From: Deltaproteobacteria bacterium
GTDB lineage: Bacteria; Desulfobacterota; Desulfobacteria; Desulfobacterales; JAUVKB01
Direction: 5' to 3'
Assembly (NCBI GenBank): GCA_030596405.1
Contig: JAUVKB010000010.1
Location: forward strand, 1 to 22,667
DNA length: 22,667 nt
Positions 15,184-21,710 of the stretch are shown here, piece after piece. The notes beneath the pieces were generated by a model. It saw only the letters and a program-made list of their open reading frames with translations. It had not been told where the DNA came from and made no database searches. A program made the position numbers and the translations under genes. Within the stretch, counting starts at the first letter, position 1. The number at the start of each line of letters is the position of its first letter.

Positions 15184-15423
15184 TTAATCTTCGTGTTCGG
15201 CAGAAGCCTGCTTTCCAGTGCCGACAAGGCCGTACATTGTAGTGCTTCCGCTCGACCAGTATTCAAGGACTTGCTCTACAATCATTTTGTTGACCAGTTT
15301 TTTAGCTTCTCTCGGTTTTAAGCCTAATATTTTTGAAAGGTCATTGAAATAAAACTTTGATTTTGTCTTAAGTTTTTTTGTCAGTCCTTCCTTTATTTTT
15401 TCAACTGCTTCTGCATATTCCAT
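15184..15423 (-). CDS. dsrD: DsrD, allosteric activator of dissimilatory sulfite reductase
   Basis: DsrD is a small winged-helix-like protein reported to stimulate DsrAB activity. The 79-aa product matches it closely: KSKFYFNDLSKILGLKPRE, then KLVNKMIVEQVLEYWSSGSTTMYGL, with an acidic, disordered tail. AAGGGG precedes the ATG. It lies between dsrB and dsrN, the usual order. A long hairpin (15442-15488) occupies the gap to dsrB. Confidence 0.96.
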   Translation of the reverse strand: MEYAEAVEKIKEGLTKKLKTKSKFYFNDLSKILGLKPREAKKLVNKMIVEQVLEYWSSGSTTMYGLVGTGKQASAEHED

Positions 15424-15441
15424 TTTAACCCCTTTTCAATT

Positions 15442-15491
15442 AAACGCAAAGGACCTGTGCGCGACAACGCTGCCGGCCCTTTGCGTTTTTT
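15442..15491. terminator. 11-bp inverted repeat between dsrB and dsrD
   Basis: AAACGCAAAGG (15442-15452) and CCTTTGCGTTT (15478-15488) are exact reverse complements with a 25-nt loop. In the direction of dsr transcription (minus strand) the stem is followed only by TTTAATTG, so termination there should be partial. On the plus strand seven T residues follow. It may set the DsrAB to DsrD ratio or protect the 3' end of the dsrAB message. Confidence 0.7.
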
Positions 15492-15496
15492 TATAA

Positions 15497-16645
15497 TTAA
15501 AATTTAAATTGAGATGTCTGACGCCAGGTATAATATGCAGGATCACGAAAATCATCAATAAGATGATGGGTAAATTCAAGATCACATTTTTCAAAGAATC
15601 TTTCCCATCCGATCCTTTCCGCCCACTCGCCAAGACGCTCATACTTGTTGGCGTCCTTTGCATAGGCTTCGACCATTTTCTGAATCGTTTTTGTCATTGT
15701 AGGCCAGCGCGGCATTTCATTTGGAATAAAAGCAACAACGACCTTGGAAAACTTCGGAGCGCTGATCCTGTTGGACACCTTTCCTCCGGCCATCAGCACG
15801 ATCCCGTCACCCTCGGTATCTGCAAGCGGCATGGAAGGGCACATTGTATAACAGTTGCCGCAGAACATACATCTGCTATTGTTTACCGCTACACTTTTTA
15901 CCTCTGTACCGTTATCGAGGGTAACTTTAGCAGGTTTAACCGCTGCGGTCGGACAGGCGGCTATAGCTAGCGGAATTTCACACATCTTGTCTAAATATTC
16001 ATGATCAAGCATGGGCGGTTTGCGGTGGTAGCCCAGAATTGCGATGTCCGAGCAATGGACCGCGCCGCACATGTTCAAACAGCAGGCCATTGATACCCGC
16101 AGATGCGCGGGAAGCCTCATGTTTGTAAAGTCATCAAAAAGAACATCGAGCGTGGCCTTTACAGTGCCGGATGCATCGGTCGCCGGCGTATGGCAGTGTA
16201 TCCAGCCCTGGGTGTGTATAATATTGGTTATACCCGCTCCTGTGCCGCCAACCGGAAACTTGTAGCTTCCTCCGGGAAATTTCCTGCTCAAAAGATCCTC
16301 TTTTAAAGGAGCGACCTTGTTTTTGCTGTCAACCATAAACTCTATGTTGTTTCTTGTGGTGAACCGGACATGCCCATCACAATGTTTATCAGCAATTTCA
16401 CAAAGTTCACGGATATGGGTTATGCTCATAAGACGGCAGCCCCCGACCCGCACTGTGTAAACCTCATCGCCTGTTTCTGAAACATGAACCAGAACGCCTG
16501 GTTCTAAAATTTCATGATAAAGCCATTTTCCCTTGTTTTTAGCTATAACAGGGGGATAAAATTCATCATATTTTCTCGGACCGATGTCTGTTATCCTGTC
16601 TGCCATCGGTTTGTCTGGATTGTAACCTGAAGAAATAAATGCCAT
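15497..16645 (-). CDS. dsrB: Dissimilatory sulfite reductase beta subunit
   Basis: With DsrA it forms the alpha2-beta2 enzyme reducing sulfite in the cytoplasm, handing sulfur to DsrC. The catalytic siroheme-[4Fe-4S] ligands are seen as Cys151 (WIHCHTPATDASG), Cys188, Cys189 and Cys193 (ACCLNMCGAVHCSD), counting from the start chosen here. The ferredoxin domain has CPTAAV and CMFCGNCYTMCP. I chose ATG at 16645 (MAFISSGYNP) over ATG 16651, because the AGGGGG site is 8 nt from the former and 2 nt from the latter, and known DsrB proteins begin this way. That gives 382 aa. It lies only about a dozen nt after the dsrA stop. Confidence 0.97.
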   Translation of the reverse strand: MAFISSGYNPDKPMADRITDIGPRKYDEFYPPVIAKNKGKWLYHEILEPGVLVHVSETGDEVYTVRVGGCRLMSITHIRELCEIADKHCDGHVRFTTRNNIEFMVDSKNKVAPLKEDLLSRKFPGGSYKFPVGGTGAGITNIIHTQGWIHCHTPATDASGTVKATLDVLFDDFTNMRLPAHLRVSMACCLNMCGAVHCSDIAILGYHRKPPMLDHEYLDKMCEIPLAIAACPTAAVKPAKVTLDNGTEVKSVAVNNSRCMFCGNCYTMCPSMPLADTEGDGIVLMAGGKVSNRISAPKFSKVVVAFIPNEMPRWPTMTKTIQKMVEAYAKDANKYERLGEWAERIGWERFFEKCDLEFTHHLIDDFRDPAYYTWRQTSQFKF

Positions 16646-16657
16646 GGTCATTACCCC

Positions 16658-17974
16658 CTATCTCTTATGATATTTTCTGAATTCGTTGATATCACGCTCA
16701 AAACCGCCCTCAACCTCATCTTCTTTCCAGAATATATATGGATTGGAGCGTGGTTCCTGAACCATTTGCGGGACAGGATCAAACCCTGTAGCTTCAAGCA
16801 GTCTCTGGAAACCCTGTCGTTTCATGAGTTCGCCGAGTCTTTCACGGTTCTTTCCTTCTTCCATCCACCAGTCCCAGATAGGTTCAATAACTTTTTCTTT
16901 TATTTCATCATAAGGATCTTCAACCTTTATAAACGGAACAATAAGAGATCCCATCTGCGCTCCGTCAAGGATAGGAGCCTTGGCGCCGGCAAGTATTGAA
17001 CATCCCCTGTCATTGCCGATTCTAAGGGCTCTGGGCATTACATTGATACAATGCATGCAGCGGGTACATTCTTTCGTGTTTATCTCAAGCTTGCCGTTTT
17101 CATAGCGCATGCAATCGGTGGGACAAAGATTTATAACCTCTTTTTGGATATCAAACGGGCCCCAGTCACGGCCGGAATGAGCGCCTGCATTGGGAGCAAG
17201 TTCGCCTCCGACATATCCCTGAACCGCTTCCTGGTCTATCCTGATGTCATCTCTCCATGTGCCGATAAAAGAAAGGTCGGAACGGGCAATCGAGGCAACG
17301 CAGCAGTTTGGGCACCCGTCAAATTTAAATTTGAATTTATACGGAAAAGCCGGGCGATGGAGTTCATCCTGATAATAATTGGTAAGTTCATGACAGATCG
17401 CCTGCGTATCGTAACACGCATACTCACAACGTGCCTGGCCGATACAGTCCGACGGCGTCCTCAGGTTTGAACCGGATCCGCCCAGATCCTGATTGAGATT
17501 GTGGGTTAATTCATAAAAAACCTCTTCAAGCTGCGGGGTTGTCGTGCCGATGAAAATGATATCTCCGGTTGAACCGTGCATATTGGTAATACCACTGCCG
17601 CGGCGTTCCCATAGATCGCAAATATCTTTTAGATATTTTGTGGTATAAAACTTGCCGGCCGGCTGGCTTACCCGCATGGTATGAAAATGCGCAACTCCCG
17701 GGAATTCTTCCGGTTGATCGCAATACCTTCCGATAACTCCGCCTCCATAGCCGAACACACCGACGATTCCACCGTGTTTCCAGTGAGTTCTTCCGTGTTT
17801 GAACGAAAGTTCAAGCACTCCCAGCAGATCGTCAACAGCATCGGTAGGGATTTGGTAGTCTATATTGTTTTCATTTTTTGTCCTTGATTCGGCCTCCTGT
17901 TTTAAATCATCTACAAAGCTAGGCCATGGACCGGATGAAAGCTGATCCAGCAAGGGGGTCTCGTGTTTTGCCAT
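16658..17974 (-). CDS. dsrA: Dissimilatory sulfite reductase alpha subunit
   Basis: DsrA is the partner of DsrB in the last step of sulfate respiration. The 438-aa product keeps the four siroheme-[4Fe-4S] cysteines Cys177, Cys183, Cys221 and Cys225 (LRTPSDCIGQARCEYAC and DGCPNCCVASIARSD). Its inserted ferredoxin domain has Cys284 and Cys288 (CPTDC) and Cys303, Cys306 and Cys309 (CTRCMHC). The N terminus MAKHETPLLDQLSSGPWPSF is typical. A GGAGGT site lies about 10 nt before the ATG. It is first in the dsrABDN operon with a leader of about 170 nt. The reductive type is suggested by the adjacent dsrD. Confidence 0.98.
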   Translation of the reverse strand: MAKHETPLLDQLSSGPWPSFVDDLKQEAESRTKNENNIDYQIPTDAVDDLLGVLELSFKHGRTHWKHGGIVGVFGYGGGVIGRYCDQPEEFPGVAHFHTMRVSQPAGKFYTTKYLKDICDLWERRGSGITNMHGSTGDIIFIGTTTPQLEEVFYELTHNLNQDLGGSGSNLRTPSDCIGQARCEYACYDTQAICHELTNYYQDELHRPAFPYKFKFKFDGCPNCCVASIARSDLSFIGTWRDDIRIDQEAVQGYVGGELAPNAGAHSGRDWGPFDIQKEVINLCPTDCMRYENGKLEINTKECTRCMHCINVMPRALRIGNDRGCSILAGAKAPILDGAQMGSLIVPFIKVEDPYDEIKEKVIEPIWDWWMEEGKNRERLGELMKRQGFQRLLEATGFDPVPQMVQEPRSNPYIFWKEDEVEGGFERDINEFRKYHKR

Positions 17975-18151
17975 TGTTGTACCTCCATTTCTTATAAATT
18001 AACTATCTATAATTTTATAATATAGAAATTTCTTTTTCCCAACACCTATGGACGTTTTTATAGCCACCTCCTCTCAAATTATAGTATTTTTAAATTCCAT
18101 ATTGCAAGAAAATCAATGCTGTTCGACAACAATATTTTTCAAAACACTGAT

Positions 18152-18179
18152 ACTATACTTAATTTTGTTTTCTTGTCAA
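18152..18179 (-). promoter_or_regulatory. Candidate dsrA promoter
   Basis: On the minus strand, TTGACA (18179-18174) and TATAGT (18157-18152) are separated by 16 bp. Both boxes are near consensus. Transcription would begin near 18145, giving a ~170-nt 5' leader. The rest of the 17975-18246 gap is AT-rich with no gene. Confidence 0.65.
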
Positions 18180-18246
18180 TAAAAAAGGATAGCTTAAATT
18201 GTAAAGAAATTTTGGCCAGCAACGCCTGAATGTATCCTCCCTGGGA

Positions 18247-19011
18247 TCATCTGTTGCCGTTTTCTATATTGTCTATGAGATTAATCAAAATTCGGCACTG
18301 CTCCCTTAATTCATTTAAGGCCTTTTTTTTGCCGCCTCTCTCTTTTTTCATGATCCTCTCTATCTGTTTTTCCTCTGCGGTTCGGCCTGCTGTACTTTCG
18401 GGTGCAAGATAACCTCTTTCAAGGAGATTTATGATATGATCGGTAATCTGGTCTGGTGTGTAAGGAGTATAGCCTGCCTTATACCATTTATATATCCAGT
18501 TGCACGTTCCCAGTATTCCATATGTTTGCAGCTTAGGATCGCTATCCCTGAACAGTCCCTGCTCGATTCCTTCCTCAATAATTTTTTCTAATATTTGGTT
18601 ATATTTTTTTTTTTCATTTTGGATTCCTTTAAAATCCGCTAATGAAAGCTGGTTCTCCTCTGCAAAAAAAACAGATAGAATAGAGAGTGATTTTATGCTG
18701 ATATCTTTAACATGGTTACTTATAATAAGACGCATTTTTTCATCCGGCGGAAGATTCATCTCAGCGATTTTATTAGTATTTTTGAAAATACTTTCAAGCG
18801 CCTTAATATAAATTATAGAAAGGAGGTTCTCTTTACTCGAAACATAATGATATAATGCGGCTTTGGTTATCCCTATCTCTTTGGCCACATCTTCAAGGGT
18901 AGTGGACCTGTATCCTTTTTTGTGAAAGAGTTCAGTAGCGGTATCAATAATTCTCTGTATTCGTAAACTTTTATCCAGCCCCCTGAAATTATTATCCCCC
19001 TTTTTTTTCAA
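18247..19011 (-). CDS. TetR-family transcriptional regulator
   Basis: TetR proteins are dimeric repressors released by small ligands. The 254-aa product has the N-terminal helix-turn-helix domain (about residues 18-63: RIIDTATELFHKKGYRSTT, then LEDVAKEIGITKAALYHYV and SSKENL). A ligand domain follows with a GTCNWIYKWYKAGYTP segment near 170, a pattern seen in regulators of acyl-CoA catabolism. The ~45 C-terminal residues are an unusual charged, coiled-coil-like extension. The TTG start at 19011 follows an AAGGA site with about 7-nt spacing; no nearby ATG exists. It is transcribed divergently from the acyl-CoA mutase operon, which it probably controls. The ligand would plausibly be an acyl-CoA, which is inference. 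Confidence 0.92.
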   Translation of the reverse strand: MKKKGDNNFRGLDKSLRIQRIIDTATELFHKKGYRSTTLEDVAKEIGITKAALYHYVSSKENLLSIIYIKALESIFKNTNKIAEMNLPPDEKMRLIISNHVKDISIKSLSILSVFFAEENQLSLADFKGIQNEKKKYNQILEKIIEEGIEQGLFRDSDPKLQTYGILGTCNWIYKWYKAGYTPYTPDQITDHIINLLERGYLAPESTAGRTAEEKQIERIMKKERGGKKKALNELREQCRILINLIDNIENGNR

Positions 19012-19394
19012 ATTTAGTCCTTTTAAGCAGTCAAAATTATCGCGTTGCTTGAATTTTAATTAAGAATTTAAACAAGGCACAGTTTTTACTGTTCGATATA
19101 TTTGGATATATCAAGTTTTGAAAAACAGGGGGGCTTTTGAAGAAAGACAAAATATAATTTTTGTAAAAAATCATATACCTGCGTTATAGTCAACAACAAA
19201 AATAATTTTTTCACTTAAATTTTTAAAAAAATCTTGACATTAATTAAACTTGCGGTTAGTTATATTAAATCATCGGTAACTTTTTAAGAAGTTTGCGTCT
19301 ATAGGCGCGTTAGTTAAAAATAATTACACTCTAATTATGTAATATATTAATATTTTTGTTTAATTAACTGTCTCGTTAAGAAGGAGGAAGCAAG
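19012..19394. other. Divergent regulatory region between tetR and the mutase operon
   Basis: This 383-bp AT-rich gap has no supported gene. It contains a perfect -35 box TTGACA (19234-19239), with no ideal -10 at 17 bp; TATATT at 19261-19266 is 21 bp away. TTAATTAA occurs at 19056-19063 and 19240-19247. GTTAGTTA occurs at 19255-19262 and 19310-19317. A pseudo-palindrome (TAATTAAAC and GGTTAGTTA around TTGC, 19241-19262) directly follows the -35 box and is the best candidate operator. Confidence 0.6.
19241..19262. promoter_or_regulatory. Candidate TetR operator overlapping the mutase promoter
   Basis: TAATTAAAC (19241-19249) and GGTTAGTTA (19254-19262) are reverse complements at seven of nine positions around a 4-bp centre. 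It lies immediately after a TTGACA box, where a repressor would block RNA polymerase. A second GTTAGTTA lies 55 bp downstream, close to five helical turns. Confidence 0.4.
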
Positions 19395-21101
19395 ATGAGC
19401 CAAACCGAAGAAATAAAAACAGATGCTGCAAGCGAAAAGGAAGAGGACTGGGGAGAATATCTCAAGGGCTATTATGAAAAACCGAATAGTTTCAAAACCT
19501 GGTCCGGGCTTGACACCAAGGAGATCTACACGCCAAAGGATTTTGACGCAGAAAAACATTATAAAGAAAAAGTGGGCGATGCCGGTCAGTATCCTTATAC
19601 CCGTGGAATCCATGCCAATATGTTCCGGGGGCGGATATGGACCAAAAGAGAGGTTGTTGGAATCGGCTCACCGGCTGATACCCATGCTCGGTTGAAATAT
19701 CTGGCGGAACAGGGCGGAACAGGCCTGAACACAATTGCCGACGTTACCTATGAAATGGGCCTGGATGCGGATCATCCCTGGGCGGCCAATGAAGTCGGGT
19801 TGACCGGAGTTAACATTACTAATATTAAAGATATGGAAACTCTGACCAAGGACATTCCCCTGGATCAGGTAAGCTGGTCCCTGATCACGGCAGCTCCTTC
19901 GGCCGTCGCAACCATGGCCCAGTATATTGCCGTTGCCCAAGGCGCCGGATTCGACATAGCAAAACTCCGCGGATCAGTGCAAAACGATCCTATTCACTTT
20001 GGATATTGCGGTTTTAAACCGGCCTCCCCCCTTGATCTGGCTATCAAACTTGGTTGCGATATTATGGAATATTGCACCTTGAATATGCCCAAATGGTATT
20101 ATACCACCGTTAATATGTATGATTTAAGAGAGCAGGGCATTACTGCAATTCAGGAAGTGGCTTACGGCTTCGGCATAGCCATGTGCTATATTGATGAGCT
20201 GGTCAAACGTGGTTTGAATGTTGATCAGTTCGGCCCCAGATTTACTTTTTATGTGGCCTGCCATGTAGATATTTTTGAAGAAATAGCTAAACTCCGTGCC
20301 GCACGCAGAATGTGGGCCAAGTTGATGAAAGAAAAATATGGTGCAACAAAACCGGGAGCCATGCATTTTCGTTTTGCAGTCCATACTTCAGGCTGCTCAC
20401 TGGTCCCGCAGCAGCCACTGAACAACCTGATCCGGGTAGGTTATCAGGCTCTTGCCGCTGTTTTAGGCGGAGTACAGTCACTCCATTGCTGTTCTTATGA
20501 TGAACCGATTTGCCTGCCGACCGAAGCATCACATTTACAGGCTCTGAGGACACAGCAGGTACTGGCTTATGAAACCGGTGTAACTAATGTTGCTGATCCT
20601 CTTGGCGGATCATATTATATTGAAGGCTTGACCGACAAGATCGAAGAGAAAGTCCTTGAAGCCATGGCGGAAATTGATTCCGTCGGCGGAATGCATGAAG
20701 CAATTCGGACCGAATGGCTTGACCGTAAACTTGAAGATGAAGCGCTGCTCAGACAAAAAGAGATCGAGAGCGGTGAAAAACTGATCGTGGGAGTAAATAT
20801 CTTCAAATCTGATATGGAAAAAGAGACACCCCTTGGTGTTCAGAGAGTCGCCCCGGAATCAGGCCAACAGCAAATCAACGATGTTAAAGAGCAGAAACGC
20901 CTCAGAAACTGGGATAATCTTATGGTTGCCATGCAAAGGCTGAAAGATGATGCAATAGCTGGTAAAAATACACTGCCTGCGATGATCGAAGCCACGAAGG
21001 CAAACGCTACCACAGGTGAAATGATCGGAACTGTTCGCGAGGTTATGGGCCATCATTATGATCCTATGGAAACAATAGAATCTCCATTTACGTTTAAGTA
21101 A
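19395..21101 (+). CDS. Divergent B12-dependent acyl-CoA mutase, large subunit
   Basis: The 568-aa product has the methylmalonyl-CoA mutase large-domain fold: YPYTRGIHANMFRGRIW, QGGTGLNT, DADHP, a RGSVQND segment, FEEIAKLRAARRMWA, QALAAVLGGVQSLH and DPLGGSYYIE. It has no B12 domain; that is the separate gene at 21309, as in isobutyryl- and 2-hydroxyisobutyryl-CoA mutases. By manual alignment key residues differ. Catalytic His244 of methylmalonyl-CoA mutase is Asp243. Tyr89 (Phe or Ile in the other two) is Val87. Arg207 (Gln in the others) is Gly206 within PIHFGYCGFKP. The conserved RFHxQT reads RFAVHT. Substrate is therefore unknown and is probably not methylmalonyl-CoA. AAGGAGG lies 7 nt before the ATG. 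Confidence 0.88.
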   Translation: MSQTEEIKTDAASEKEEDWGEYLKGYYEKPNSFKTWSGLDTKEIYTPKDFDAEKHYKEKVGDAGQYPYTRGIHANMFRGRIWTKREVVGIGSPADTHARLKYLAEQGGTGLNTIADVTYEMGLDADHPWAANEVGLTGVNITNIKDMETLTKDIPLDQVSWSLITAAPSAVATMAQYIAVAQGAGFDIAKLRGSVQNDPIHFGYCGFKPASPLDLAIKLGCDIMEYCTLNMPKWYYTTVNMYDLREQGITAIQEVAYGFGIAMCYIDELVKRGLNVDQFGPRFTFYVACHVDIFEEIAKLRAARRMWAKLMKEKYGATKPGAMHFRFAVHTSGCSLVPQQPLNNLIRVGYQALAAVLGGVQSLHCCSYDEPICLPTEASHLQALRTQQVLAYETGVTNVADPLGGSYYIEGLTDKIEEKVLEAMAEIDSVGGMHEAIRTEWLDRKLEDEALLRQKEIESGEKLIVGVNIFKSDMEKETPLGVQRVAPESGQQQINDVKEQKRLRNWDNLMVAMQRLKDDAIAGKNTLPAMIEATKANATTGEMIGTVREVMGHHYDPMETIESPFTFK

Positions 21102-21308
21102 TAATTTAGGCTTAACATAAACTAATCTTTTAATCTGATTGCTCATTGCAGAAAACCGTATCGGAGAAACAGGGGGCTGTTATCTTATGTTTTCGGCTGC
21201 GAAATCTTTGGCAAGAGCTCAATTTGCTGAGGGTTTCGCTGAGCTTTCAGTTGATCCTGTGGCATAACTATTGTCCATACACGGGACAACTAAGGAGTTA
21301 ATATTAAT
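21102..21308 (+). other. Spacer between mutase subunit genes with possible micro-ORF
   Basis: This 207-nt gap is unusually long inside an otherwise tight operon. It holds a possible 26-codon frame (21187-21267; starts MFSAAKSLARAQF) with an AGGGGG patch about 10 nt upstream. The gap also has a small hairpin (TTTCG/CGAAA, 21191-21204) and a second hairpin (TTGTCC 21271-21276 with GGACAA 21284-21289) directly before the AAGGAG site of the next gene. Whether the micro-ORF is translated is unknown. Confidence 0.35.
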
Positions 21309-21710
21309 ATGGCAGATGATAGAAAAATTAAAGCCGTCATAACCAAGGTCGGTCTTGACGGGCATGATAGAGGAGCCAAGATTGTAGTTTCACTTTTAAA
21401 GGAAGCCGGCATGGAAGTTGTGTATCTTGGCATGTTTAACCAGGTTGAGGATATAATCCAGGCTGTTGTTGATGAGGATGCCGATGTGTTGGGTCTAAGT
21501 TACCTTTCCGGGGAACAGCTTATCTTTACCCCTAAAATCGTTGCGGAAATGAAAAAGAATAATCTGGATGATGTTCTTCTGATAGTCGGCGGAACCGTTC
21601 CTGTTGAAGATATCCCCTTAATGGAAGATATGGGTGTTGACCGGGTCTTCCGGGCCGGCTCTCTTTCAAGTGAATTTATTGAATATATAGAAAAGAATAT
21701 AAAAAAATGA
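21309..21710 (+). CDS. B12-binding small subunit of acyl-CoA mutase
   Basis: This 133-aa Rossmann-type cobalamin-binding protein matches the C-terminal domain of methylmalonyl-CoA mutase and the small subunits IcmB and HcmB. It has the DxHxxG signature as LDGHDRG (Asp17, His19, Gly22), where His19 is the lower cobalt ligand, then the LSYLSG segment and IVGGTVP for the nucleotide tail. All B12-binding features are intact, in contrast with the altered active site of its large-subunit partner. The start follows AAGGAG with 11-nt spacing. Its stop overlaps the start of the MeaB gene (ATGA), so the two are translationally coupled. Confidence 0.95.
   Translation: MADDRKIKAVITKVGLDGHDRGAKIVVSLLKEAGMEVVYLGMFNQVEDIIQAVVDEDADVLGLSYLSGEQLIFTPKIVAEMKKNNLDDVLLIVGGTVPVEDIPLMEDMGVDRVFRAGSLSSEFIEYIEKNIKK

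Noticed and set aside
15509..15970. 153-codon plus-strand frame opposite dsrB
   Set aside because: It is the antisense shadow of the dsrB ferredoxin-domain region.
19347..19613. 88-codon hydrophobic minus-strand frame over the mutase start
   Set aside because: It overlaps the well-supported mutase start and regulatory region in antisense; the hydrophobicity follows from the opposite strand's codon pattern.
19395..21101. Annotation as ordinary methylmalonyl-CoA mutase (mcmA)
   Set aside because: The substrate-binding Arg207 and catalytic His244 equivalents are replaced, so only the mutase family is supported.
21102..21308. Cobalamin riboswitch ahead of the B12-binding subunit
   Set aside because: I could not find the B12-box or the multi-stem layout, and the spacer lies inside the operon.
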